From Flammula alnicola (taxonomy: Eukaryota > Basidiomycota > Agaricomycetes > Agaricales > Strophariaceae), in assembly GCA_015499995.1 (NCBI GenBank), contig JADNRV010000029.1:310001-374000 (forward strand): a DNA stretch of 64,000 nt, given 5' to 3'. This document shows, piece by piece, positions 49,119-60,692 of this stretch. The stretch's first letter is position 1, and every line of letters starts with the position of its first letter. Made by a program: the position numbers and the translations under genes. The notes under the pieces are model-generated. The model did no database searches, was not told the origin of the DNA, and was given only the letters and a program-made list of their open reading frames with translations.

Positions 49119-49261
49119 GGCCTCGAGGACGCGCGGTAGCGCGCGTTCTCGAGCGTACTTAGGGCAATGGCACATTGCCCTAAGTCGTGAGATTGCCATA
49201 TGCGGACGGTCGGTGATTGCCAGAACGTCACGTGTGTGAGACGGGGGGAGAGCTAGGACAC

Positions 49262-50366
49262 TTTGTTTGCATTTGCGTTCTTCATTCGCACCCATCCATC
49301 TTACGACGTCTCATTCCTTCCCACCGTAGCTCGCATTTCTTCTTGTCGTCGATTGCCTCTCTAGATCTTAACTTCAAATTCCGTCACTCAGAGCCTTCGT
49401 AGGATTTCATCCTTGTTAAAGCTGGCACACCTCGATATCAGACACAGAACACTCGATTTCCCGTGGTCGTGAAATTTTGTACGCTTTCTCCTTCCATATC
49501 TCATTATCGTCGCTCATATTCTTTTCGAAATTTCTTTCAGCAGTCCACAGGACGGAGAGGAATCGGCAACGTCCGCCAGGCCTCTCTGTCCCGCGACGCC
49601 CGACCAAGCTCCGGCCCAGACGATTTCTCCGTCACTCGTCGCAGAGAACTCGTGGCCAATGCCAACTACATAGGTATGTCATCGCTGCGCTCTAGATCTT
49701 CACGTATTTTTTCTTGATCACTTATCTATCTTTGGCTATTCCTCCTCTGAGGTTTTCTCAACCGGACCCAACCTGAGGTCGATGCAGCTAGCAGGAAATC
49801 ATCAGGGAGTACGCCGCCTCGCAGGCAGGTCCAATCGTACATTCACTTCCGCCTTCCTTCCAGGATTTCACCTGACATCATTCATTCCTTCGTAGCACTC
49901 AAGCGGCGGTGGCGGGATCGGCAACATGAACCGCTCTCGCTCGCGTGATCTCACCTCCACCCCCAAGTTATCGACTGGCCGTTCTCGACTGGTCGTGACA
50001 GAGCTGGCGATATCATACCAGGCGGCGCCCCTGTCGCGGAATCCATGGACGAGGAGGAGCGCAGGAAACACATGCACCACACCACCGGATTGTGCGTCTT
50101 TTCTTAATACATCTCAGGTCCACGTTCTGAAATTCGTTTTACAGATACAGACACTCCGCCGGTGATGGCGGCACTGCGAACAGCAGCTCCACTCACGCGC
50201 GTGCTGTTCAGCATCATTCACATCACGCGGCCGAGTTCGAGTCGACTGGGCGGGGCGGGGTGCGCAACATCGTACCCGAAAGATCGTCTCCTCGCCATAG
50301 GACATAACGTCGCTCGCCTCTACTCCTGCCTCTCTACCATCTCCTTCCTATCCCTATTTTTTTATT
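49262..50366. repeat. Duplicated block, copy 3 (inverted, partial)
   Basis: Reverse complement of 6275-7382, and in part of 1-460. On the plus strand the exon-like reading DARPSSGPDDFSVTRRREL (about 49595-49660) is intact here as in copy 1. Its left edge follows the telomere-like tract and its right edge is near the end of the NACHT gene. The product is not recognised. Confidence 0.8.
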
Positions 50367-50650
50367 AATCCGTTAGCCTACGAATTCTAACGTCGAAGAC
50401 GCTGATATCTGATACTACATTCACAGAGCTATATACACCCCTACTGTACCCAAGCTCAACTTGTCCTACTTTCCCCAACCATATGCATCGAAGTCCTACT
50501 CTACCCTACGCTAGCGATTGAAAATAATAGTTGCCGATAACCTAACCCACTCTCGCCATGTCAGTAGCTTCGTCGATGTCCCTCTGTTCGCCCATCAGCG
50601 CATAACATTGTCTTAATGCTGTGGTAAACTTCTTCAAAGACCAAGAGCGG

Positions 50651-53600
50651 TTAGGATCGTCGACGGCGCAATCGAAGGTGTCGTCGGTACAATAAAATTA
50701 CTTCGTCGCGGTCCTGAGGGAGGTGGCTTTTTTCGAACCGAGATTGAAGGGCAACAGCGAGGGCTTTAAGTAGGTTGGAATACTTTGGATGAGATGCTGG
50801 CCGAAGAACGAGTGCCTCTCGGTACAGGCAAATTGCTTCGTCCAGGTCGTTTGAAGTACCCCGATGTTCAAAACGAGTTCGAAGGGCAGTGGCGAGGTAA
50901 TTGAGTGACCCGGAGCGAGTTGGATGAGGCACTGGCCGAAGAACAAGTGCCTCTCGGTGCAACGAAATCGCTTCGTCGAGGTCATTTGAAGTGCCCCACT
51001 GTTTAAAACGACTTCGAAGGGCTATGGCAAGGTTATCGAGTGACATGGAGCGACGTGGATGAGGTGCTGGCAGAAGAACAAGTGCCTCTCGGTTCAACAA
51101 AATTGCTTCGGCAAGGTCATTTGAAGTGCCCTGCTGTTCAAAACGAGTGTGAAGGGCATTGGCAAGGTTATTGAGTGACTGAAACTGATCTGGATGAGGT
51201 GCTGGAAATAGAACAAGTGCCTCTCGGTGCAATGAAATCGCTTCGTCAAGGTCGTTTGAAGTGCCCCGCTCACCAGAACGAGTTTGAAGGGAATTGGCAA
51301 GGTTATTGAGTGACTGAGAACGATATGGATGAGGCCCTGGCCGAAGAACAAGTGCCTCTCGGTGCAACGAAATCGCTTCGTCGAGGTCGTTTGAAGCACC
51401 CCGCTGATCAAAACAAATTTGAAGGGCAAGGGCAAGGGTGTTGAGTGACGTGGAGCGATGTGGATGAGGTGCTGGAAGAAGAACAAGTGCCTCTCGGTTC
51501 AATGAAATTGCTTCGGCAAGGTCGCTTGAAGCGCCCTGCTGTTCAAAATGAGTTTGAAGGGCATTGGCAAGGTTATTGAGTGACTGAAACCGATCTGGAT
51601 GAGGTGCTTGCCGAAGAATAAGTGCCTCTCGGTGCAATGAAATTGCTTCGTCGAGGTCATTTGAAGTCCCCCGCTTACCAAAACGAGTGTGAAGGGAATT
51701 GGCAAGGTTATTGAGTGACTGAGAGCGATTTGGATGAGGCGCTGGCCGAAGAATAAGTGCCTCTCGGTGCAATGAAATTGCTTCTTCAAGATCATTTGAA
51801 GCGCCCCGCTGACCAAAACGACTTTGAAGTGCAGCGGCGAGGTTACTGAGTGACATGGAGAGAGCTGGATGAGGTGCTGGCCGAAGAATGAGTGCCTCTC
51901 GGTGCAATGAAATCGCTTCATCGAGGTCATTTGAAGCACCCCGCTGACTAAAACGACTTTGAAGTGCAGCGGCGAGGTTATCGAGTGATGCGGAGCGATG
52001 TGGATGAGGTGCTGGCCGAAGAACAAGTGCATGTCGGTGCAACGAAATTGCTTCGTCGAGGTCGTTTGAAGCACCCCGCTGTTCAAAACGAGTTCGAAGT
52101 GTAGCGGCAAGGTTATCGAGTGATGGGGAGCGATCTGGATGAGATGCAGGCGGAAGAACGAGTGCCTCCCGGTACAGGGAAATCGCTTCATCGAGGTCAT
52201 TGGAAGTGCCCCGCTGTTCAAAATAAGCGTGAAGTGCAGTGGCAAGGTTATTGAGTGATGTGCTGCGATATGGATGAGGTGCTGGCCGAAGACCAAGTGC
52301 CTCTCGATGCAACGAAATTGCTTCGTCAAGGTCGTCTGAAGCACCGCGCTGTTCAAAAGAAGTTCGAAGGGTATTGGCAAGGTTATTGAGTGACATGGAG
52401 CGATCTGGATGAGGTGCTGGCCAAAGAACAAGTGTCTCTCGGTGCAATAAAATCGCTTCATCAAGGTTGTTTGAAGTGCCCCGCTGTTCAAAACGAGTTA
52501 GAAGTGCAGCAGCGAGGTCATTGAGTGACGTGGAGCGACTTGAATGAGGTGCTGGCCGAAGACCAAGTGCCTCTCGGTGGAATGAAATTGCTTCGTCAAG
52601 GTCGCTAGAAGCACCCCGCTGATCAAAACGAGTTCGAAGGACATGTGCCACCCATGTCAATATGGAACCCTGAGCATCTGTTCCACTTGTATTTGTTCGT
52701 CCTCCACCATCTCTTGCGACATCAACACCAACATCAGCCTGTGATCCTTCGCATGCTGACTTTCGTGAAACCAGATCCAGGGCATGACGGAATACACCAA
52801 TTGCCTCGTCCAAGTTCTTGTTATATCCGCCGTGTTCATACAACCTGTGATAGGCTTCTCCCAATGCGATCCATGTCCCAACATTGATTGGCTGCAGTCG
52901 CACGGCAATCTCGAGGCAATAGAGCTGATAAGACAGCGTAGTAACATCTTCCTTCCCTATAATCATTGCCAACTTATACAGTAGCGCAGATTTTGGGATA
53001 TTATCCAGTGAGTCATACCCGTCCTGGAACCTGGCTGCGACGCTAGGAAGAAAAAGTGTAGCCCAACAGTGCATATTTTCCTCGGATATGTCTATTAGAG
53101 CCCTAGTAGTAGATGGCGCTAAAGGCGGACGCGAGCTTCCATTTGAGAGATGTAGAGGCCAAAATTTGACGGCATATGGTTCAACACCACGAAGCTCAGA
53201 GTAAGCACAGGTCTTCCCTCGGGGCGATTGGAGCAACTCGAAAAAGATAATCTCGAGGCATCTATTCGCCAGCATCGAGTGTGCATTTGTACTGCTAATA
53301 GCAATAGAGTGCCCGTTATACTCTGTGGAGGCGGATTCAATAAATTCGAGGAAAGAGACGTGGAATTGTTGTAATGCTGGTGGAATAACATCGCTCTTGA
53401 AATCGCCCCGTGTTTGCAAAGCTGCCAGCCGCCGTTGAATCTCCTCCGCCGGCCGGTCAGACATTCCCAAGAGACCCGCAAAATCGCGAATAGGAAGGGC
53501 TTCCTGAAGGACCATCATAGCTCCCAAGAAGTTTCGAAGCTTTTCTCGCATATCCGGTTCAGGAAAAAGGGTCGCTATAGCGTCACGATAGAGGCGCTCG

Positions 53601-55881
53601 AGCTGCTCTCCACTCCGAGTGCCCACCTTCTCTTCAGACGAGAGAATTTGGTGGAGTATTACATGCGGATATCGCTCATCAGATTCGTGCGATAACAATG
53701 ACCCAACCGTCGCTGCCCAGATAAGGAGACCATGTGCGTGAGTTGCCAACCGATTGATGGTTTGTTGGTCAGGTTTCTGCCCTCTCCAATCAATCTTCTC
53801 GAAATGGTGACTGAAGTAATGCTCAACAATCTCCTGAGAGACTGGAGGAAGGGGGTATTGTTGAACTGGGATTTTATCGAGAACGCGTTCAATCGAATGA
53901 CTGGGGCGACTAGTCAGGATAAATTTCAAAGCTGATGATGTGGGAATGTGTGCGAGTTCCGCAAGGAATGATTCGTGATTCGTCCATTCCTCCAGACCAT
54001 CGATTACGATGACAAGCTGATAGGGATACTCTAATTCATGGACTGGGTCGATAATATATGCCGTGAGATAGTCCCTAAGAGGGCTATGAGGGCCATTAAG
54101 TTTCCTCGCCGCCTCGGAAATGTTAGCGATGGCTCGCGGATGCATCTCTCCAAGCTGTTTGGCGATCATCTGAATGACGGTCTCGGGGTGTTCCGTAGTC
54201 AGGTTGGTGAGAAATACACCCCCGGCAAGGCGGTCGTCGTCTTTGAGAAGGTGGACGAGTTGCTGACCTACTGTCGATTTGCCTAAACCAGCGGTGCCGT
54301 GCATCCAGAGGACAAGTTCGTTCGGTTTATCTATCCAGCCAGAAATATATCCTAGAACGTCGTCGCGGCTTCCACCAAGATATTCATTCCGCACGTAGTG
54401 TGGATGATTTGGAAGGCTGTTCAGCGCCGCGTAGTCTGGTTTATTTCTCAGTTCACGTTTGCTGTTTGGTCAGGGGTCTGAGACGCACCAAATTTCCTGC
54501 TGAGATCCTTGATGTCCAGCTGCATATGGACCTGACTCTCGGTCTAATCACCAGTTAGTACAGGGCTTCGGCATCATAAGAACTTAACAAACCTGAAACA
54601 GTTCAATTGCGATATTCAGCCTTGTTCCGATCCCTTGGAGGGTACTCATCTGGACATTTTGTTGGAGATAGCGCCAAAACGGATTAAGTCGACTCAATTC
54701 GTCGCATTCCACAACAATGCTTTCGAGTGTCCTATGTGATCCAGCAGTCAATACATTGCAGTGTGCGAATAGTGCCAGTAATATCTACCTCGTAAACTTG
54801 TTCAGCGCTCGTTTGAGCTCCTTCGACGGTTCCGTTGTACGTTCAGAACAAATCACGGCACAAGAGATAACAAACTCTCCAGCTGTAGCCGCAATTTGTT
54901 TCATATCACTGTAATTTGAGCGAGTTTGCTAATAACCGTGCTGTGAATTATGGAAAATGAAAGATATTTCAAGAACGTACCATGACAGCGTTCAACAGAC
55001 TCACGACCTTTCCTATTACTGTTTGGACCCATGGTACTGGTATGACAGCACTGGCTTCCTTTACGACGCCGAGGACGGTAATACTTGCTCCAATGGTTGC
55101 AGTTAGCACCTTCGATAGTCCCTCTGAGGTTCCAAAGCTGCGATCGCGCGCGAATGGTGGGTGTGAGGACTGGGTGATGTGAGATCGAGTGCGGCATAAT
55201 CGGAAGCTAGAAACTGACCTTGATTTTGGCGATCTCATCATCCACCATGCTCGTCAATGCGTCCAAGGATTGCGCGTCGCCCGCGAGTTGCACCGTCTTG
55301 ATCTTTTCGACCGTCCTAAATGATGGATGGAGATGATAAGAACAACAAGGATATATCGGATGGAAAATCAAATCCTTACTTAACGAATACCGTTATCGCC
55401 TCTGTGGCTTCCGCGCGATGAGCCTCGGTAGCAGATGCAAGTTGGACGCTGAACCGGGCGCAGGTCTCGAGGACACCATTAAGCTGGAGCATGAATTCAT
55501 TAGAGACCGATATGCATGATTTGTGGACGACATTACTTGATCCTCCTCATCCTTATCGTGGATTGAAACAATGAGATGGATGAGCCTCTTGAGCTCGGGA
55601 TTTTCTTCGAGGATATAGGTCACCGAGAGAATGGCGATATCTTTTTCAAACATTTTGCTCTTCACGAAAGCCTTCTGCGGAGCGACAGGAGGCGAGGGTA
55701 TGTCTGGTGCATTCGGCACCGCTGGCGCTACGTCGTCGCCGGATGACTGTGGCGGTATGGGAGTCACAGGAGGCGATGTTGCCACTACGATGTTGGAAGC
55801 CTCCGGTGGTTGCGGAGTCTTACGTCGAACGAAGGCTTTGAACTTATCGAATATAGGAGTCGATGTTGGTTTAGATGCCAT
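50651..55881 (-). CDS. STAND-class NACHT-TPR receptor (NLR-like)
   Basis: The minus-strand ATG at 55881 (MASKPTSTPIFDKFKAFVRR) begins an N-terminal region of small exons: a Pro-rich linker, then ELKRLIHLIVSIHDKDEEDQ, LNGVLETCARFSVQLASATE, KVLTATIGASITVLGVVKEA and LESIVVECDELSRLNPFWRY. This is the helical N-terminal domain common in basidiomycete STAND proteins. After a 53-base intron (54461-54409 region) a large exon carries the NACHT ATPase: Walker A GTAGLGKST (about 54298-54272), Walker B QLVIVIDGLEEW and sensor TSRPSH. From about 52650 to 50690 there are about 14 TPR units of about 43 residues, with a core like DLDEAISLHREALVLRPAPH, and one degenerate last unit. A stop follows the basic end RLRRRRS. 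Such receptors sense ligands through repeats and oligomerise, as in fungal heterokaryon incompatibility and innate defence. No CHAT or other C-terminal effector is present. It is predicted cytosolic, about 1,600 residues. Confidence 0.88.
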
Positions 55882-56829
55882 TACCGCACAAGTCGATATG
55901 GCAGAATAGAAGAGTGTGTGTCGACACAGCCGTTCCGCATGTGTACGGGATGCACAGCCTATGTAAGTATGTTGGTCGCTTTCCCAGGCCAGTGCCTCAG
56001 AAGGAAATCCCGGAAATTCCAAATGGCGAAGCTGCCCCTGGCCAGGGCTTGAATCCAACTTGCGACTCTATCTGCTTGACTTTGACTTGCAGGGACTGAG
56101 GGAAAGTTCTAGCTGGCGGTTCATATACCAGTAAGCAACGACTTATCGAGTCTAGTACTACTTTATCAACAGACTGATTTCCTTCTGTACTCACCAGGAC
56201 ACCGAGCATTGGCCACTCGACGGAGGCAAGACATCTGACTGGGATAACAAACGGCCTTGACGGAACCCACGACCTCAATGAAATGCCTCGTGATGTCGGG
56301 AAATTGAAAAACTGCTCTATGCAGCGTTGACAGCTTTGCATCCCCCAGCCTCGTAGCCCGCATCATTGCCACGTCTTGTCACTGGTGGACTGCACTGTAC
56401 TACCGCCCGACTGTTCAGTCTCCATTGACGTGCACATTGTCGCACACCTTGTGCGCCATAGCTATGCAGAAGCCCAAGGTGATCAAGACGGGTACCAAAA
56501 ATAGGGGTCAAAGAAGGAGTGACTTACGCTTCTGCAGGGTGCTACAGCAAGGCAGGAGGAGCGCGCGCTCGTGCCATGCACGGAGATTTTGAACCACGAT
56601 GGGCAAATTTCCAATGTCACCTGAACAGACACCCATCTACTCCTCCGACTCGTCTTCCAGCCAGTTGTGATCACCGCCCGTCGCCCATAAAACCTAATGA
56701 ACCTAACGGGATGGTGCATAGGGATGATGCGAGCTGCCTCGAGCTTTGCCGTAAGCAGGGCTATGCTTATTCTGCGCTACCAGCTGACAGCGGGACTCGA
56801 AGTTGACCAAATGTCGAACCTTCATCTGG
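55882..56829. other. Upstream of the NACHT gene, uncertain exons only
   Basis: Minus-strand open stretches at 56372-56166 and 55997-56160, joined by a plausible intron (GTGAGTAC..), might be part of another gene, but no domain is recognisable. The promoter of the NACHT gene should lie in the first few hundred bases. I make no gene call. Confidence 0.35.
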
Positions 56830-59005
56830 TCTCTCTCGAGTCATGTAAGTGACCGTACTCTTTTCCAGTTCACCTGCGCTGAATATCCACTTGCAGGCAG
56901 CCATTGCGACATAAAAGGCTTCAATGCACGCGCAATTTTTGTTGTTCTGTATCGCATTGGAAGCGCGCCTCACAACACCAAGTTTCCTGAAAACTTCCCC
57001 TGACCCGTATTTTTGCCGGAAACACGGAGTGCCTCACCCTGGTTCAAACCACACGATGCCAGGCATGACTCGAACGCCATTCAGTCCCATCGGTCTAATC
57101 CATAATAGTTTCCACGTCCGCGATGCTGAAGAAAGGAGATACTCGTCTTGTATTATCTGGAGGATTCTTGAACAGGAAATGCAAAACGAGCGGACCTCAG
57201 ATGTCGGCCGCCGTACCCCTCCCGGCAATGCACTGGCTTCTCTTGCCCACAATTGCAATTTATATTACTCCTGACTCGCCCACAGTCGTTTTTGAAGCGG
57301 CTGACCACTGGCCGGGTATTATGAAATGACCGTTACTTTTAGAATCGTCGTCAGCCACTCCTCAGCGTATAAAAGCCTCCCCTTCCTCCCCACCTCTCTA
57401 TCTCTTAAACCACCACGCCTCTCAAATCTCATACGCTTTACTCGAAGCTAGCTACACTCGAGCTCCATCCTCTTGACATGCGTGGTGCTGTAGTTTCTTC
57501 TCCACCACCACATCGCCATGCGCATGGCTGGCGATCGCCGTTGTCGGTCAACGCCAGCCACCCGCCTAGGCGATATTCCTCTCATACGTCGACGCCCTTC
57601 ATATTATCGCTATATTCACGTTTCACTTAGGTCTAGAATTTTCTTCTCTGTCCATGCTTTATCCTGGCTCATCTGGCTGCACTGAACTGCTCAACGTTCA
57701 ATCAACTATGACAAGTAGTCAACTTACTACTATAGTAGTAACCGAATCATCATGATACGGTATGTCTCATGTCGAGTCATCAATTTCTTCTTGGCCACTA
57801 ATGGTAACTCGCCATCCATTAGACGCCTACTCTCAACACCACAGCTAGCCACAATCTCGCCTTGTCAGCTAGGCTTCGAGCTCTTGAGCTTTCATTTGTC
57901 GCCTTGCACCACCAGCTATTATCTTGCATCCTGTTCATTTCTCCCCGGGCGGCATAGTCGACTCATCTCTGATAGCAACTGCTTATGGACCGGAGGCTGA
58001 CATCATCTCGGTATTTATTATTTAATTATCTCTCCTTCACGACTCACGCGACATCTCAAGCCCCTCCGGCTCTCAGATCTCTTCTCTTCCGCAACTCGAC
58101 ACCTCGAAAGGGCATGCATAGCGATAGGGTGACCCAAAGTGGGGCACGTCGATCTTCCATGATTTTGCTTCGGCAACTTCAAAGATAAACACCACTACCC
58201 TTCGACCCAGTACCTATCACTATTGCCATGGCTCTGGTGATTTCGGTCGCCGCCGGGGTTTGTCCACGCCATACCACACCGTATCAAAACGCCAAAGGCG
58301 CGCAAAAACTCGTTGGAGACGGGTTACTGTAGATGTCGGTAGACCGTAGTAGGCCACTGGCAGTTGGCGGCGCGAGACGTTCCTCGCCTGGGTTGGGATG
58401 CAAGGGTTTGCGACGACGATTGACGACAGAACGGCTCATACGATTCAGTGCTCACAGCCGACCTATTGCGGCAAGCCCGTCGATAGCTCTCGCCTTCGCA
58501 TACTTCCTCTTTGAGCATCTGTCGTCGTCGTCCTAGTTACCCCGGTCGCGCGGGATTATCAGACCAACAACTGTCGATAGGCATAGCATAGTAGATTAGT
58601 TGGGAGTTCGCGGTTGATCAGGAGTGGGGACCAGTGCGAGGGGAGTCTGCGTATCCTCAGGGTGCAAGGGTTCACGCTACGACGGCCGACGACAGAACGG
58701 CTCATATGACTCAGTGCTCACAGTTGACCTATTGCGGCAAGCCCGTCGATAGCTCTCAATCTTCGCATACTTCCTCTATGAGCTGCAAGAATTCTGTCGT
58801 CGTCGTCATTGGCTCCTCGGACTGGCATACCTCTGGAAGGAAAACTGCCCAAGTTGGAGAAGTCGGACAGACTAGATATCGATATGCAGTCCCTTTGCGT
58901 ATGTCCTTGACAGCCCACGACAGGTTGCCGGAGAATTTTTACAGTACAGGTCGCTAGTCTATGTGTATGTCACAAGATTTTCTGCTGCGAACATGCAAGG
59001 TTGCC
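56830..59005. repeat. Third copy of the inner repeat unit
   Basis: Direct copy of about 40240-42450 (arm B, inner part), and reverse complement of 35240-37423. It keeps the TATAAAAG box at 57368-57375, the RRYSS-like end of exon 1 of the small gene, and the double 160-base segment. It has more changes than A and B share with each other, and exon 2 of the small gene is disrupted. It lacks the TPR genes. Its right end abuts the truncated lysophospholipase. Confidence 0.85.
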
Positions 59006-59139
59006 TCGTGCGTATCATCCTATCAATACCTCGCCACACGTCTATGTCAATAGGAGGCTATTATTGGGATGAAGTTCTTACACGGGTGACAGGTCGGTCC
59101 TTTGCTTCAAAAACCGACGCGACCTACTAACAACCTACT

Positions 59140-60692
59140 AGTAATCACGTCATTTCGTCAATGGAACCACTGCGTCGAATATTTTGGAAGAAGGGACTCA
59201 TGGTACAGGAATATTGTTCTCTGGAATTAAAAATGTGTGAGTAGGCCCGTTTTCTCTCCTTGATAAATCTGTCATTATTTGCAGGCCAACGATCAAGTCA
59301 CATTCTCAACCATCCCCCGTCCTACTCGCCAACGCCATTCCTCCTGCTCTAACTGCGAACCCAAACGACATGAAGGAAGTTTCAGACAATATTCCTGGAA
59401 ATGATGTGCCTGTTGGCAGCGAGATTTGGGAGATAAATCTTTGTGAGTCCACTCCATTCGCCTTCACTATATCACAGTCAGTTGATTTTTTCTTCAGTCG
59501 AGACAGGATCATGGTATCCCTCTTTGGGATCTTTTATCCCGACTCGTTTGCTCGGGCCGACGCCTGCTTCAGGCAGTGGCCCATCTAAACGAGAGGCAAA
59601 CTGTGTCGTTGGATTTGATCAGGCTTCATATATCGCAGGAATATCCAGTAAAGTTTGGAATGGAGATAACCGTCAGTATCGTAGCTTTAAGATCTTTACC
59701 AAATTCGCCTTTAATCAGAATCCTATCTACAGTGACTACCGATCTCCTTGGTTTCACATCCGAAGATCCAATACTTCAACTCATTGAAGCTGAATTCCCG
59801 GGTCAAGCGCCTGTGAGAATGGACGCCGGTGCTGTTCCGCACCCATTTCAAGGCATCAATCCAGTGAGGGTCGATAGTTGGACATCGTCACGACGATATT
59901 AAATTGCTTCTGTATTATCAGGGAACCTTCAGCGCATCGAATGAATCATTTGTTGCTCTCGTTGACGGAGGGTCCAACGGCGAGGTCTGCCCATTGCAGC
60001 CTTTGCTCGCTCGAGCGCGAGGTGTGGATACAATTTTCGCAATCGACGCTGTGAGTAAATTCCATTCCGCTTCTTCAACACTATTCTTATTGCCTTCGAA
60101 TTGTTATTTTGTAGCCCGCTGATCGTATGGATAGCTTTTCTAACGGAACTGATTTAATTGTGAGAAACTTATCCCTCCATCTTTCCTTATGCTCATCCTA
60201 ATTGTGATGTCTTAGACCACAGCAAGCCGCGCCGCTCGCTTCGGAGGGCTCTATCCTTTCCCCAAGGTTCCCTCCTCGCCCGACACATTTTCAACCAAGG
60301 TTTGACCTCACGTCCTATGTTCTTCGGATGCGACGAACCGGATGTACCGCTGGTGATATATCTGGCCAACGGAGCGCCCTCGGCCAAGCGTCGCGCTCTT
60401 GGATTACCCGGGATCACCAATATCCCTACAGCCCTGAACTGGTGCGTGCTCTATACTTAGTCTGGAGATGAAATACCTCTGACCGATGCTCTGCTAGGCA
60501 CAAGCGTTCATGGATGAATCGTTTGCGATCGCCACTCAGGGATTAGGAAATAATAGTACTGATCCGGGGACGCAGTGGAGTACTTGCCTGGCATGTGCGC
60601 TGGTGGATTGTACTCGTAGTCGTCAACACATCGCGAGAGATGGTATTTGTGTGATTTGTTTTACAAACTTACGTTGGGATGGCAAGGAGTAA
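59140..60692 (+). pseudogene. Lysophospholipase (PLB-type), 5'-truncated
   Basis: The exons encode the C-terminal half of a fungal lysophospholipase/phospholipase B: HFVNGTTASNILEEGTHGTG, then LFSGI, NDVPVGSEIWEINL, TGSWYPSLGSFIPTRLLG, CVVGFDQASYIAGISS, LVDGGSNGEVCPLQPLLARA, FSNGTDLITTASRAARFGG, and the end TQWSTCLACALVDCTRSRQH with a stop at 60690-60692. The DGG aspartate of the catalytic dyad is present. The N-terminal half, with the signal peptide, the oxyanion glycine motif and the GxSGG nucleophile, is absent: DNA upstream is the repeat unit. A possible earlier exon ending WDEVLTR (about 59080) would lead into a stop on splicing. These enzymes are normally secreted or GPI-anchored; this copy lacks the active serine. 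Confidence 0.82.

Noticed and set aside
51094..52491. Long open frames of 130 and 330 codons on the minus strand, in a second frame over the receptor TPR region
   Set aside because: They are shadows caused by the near-identical TPR units, which keep a second frame open for the same reason they are repeated. The real frame encodes canonical TPR helices.
51100..52640. CRISPR-like array from the evenly spaced repeats
   Set aside because: The spacing of about 126-129 bases is one TPR unit of coding sequence in a eukaryotic gene; there are no unique short spacers.
56830..59005. Repeat unit as an LTR retrotransposon
   Set aside because: I looked for direct terminal repeats, a primer binding site, and reverse transcriptase, integrase or protease motifs. 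Only an internal 160-base tandem duplication is present.
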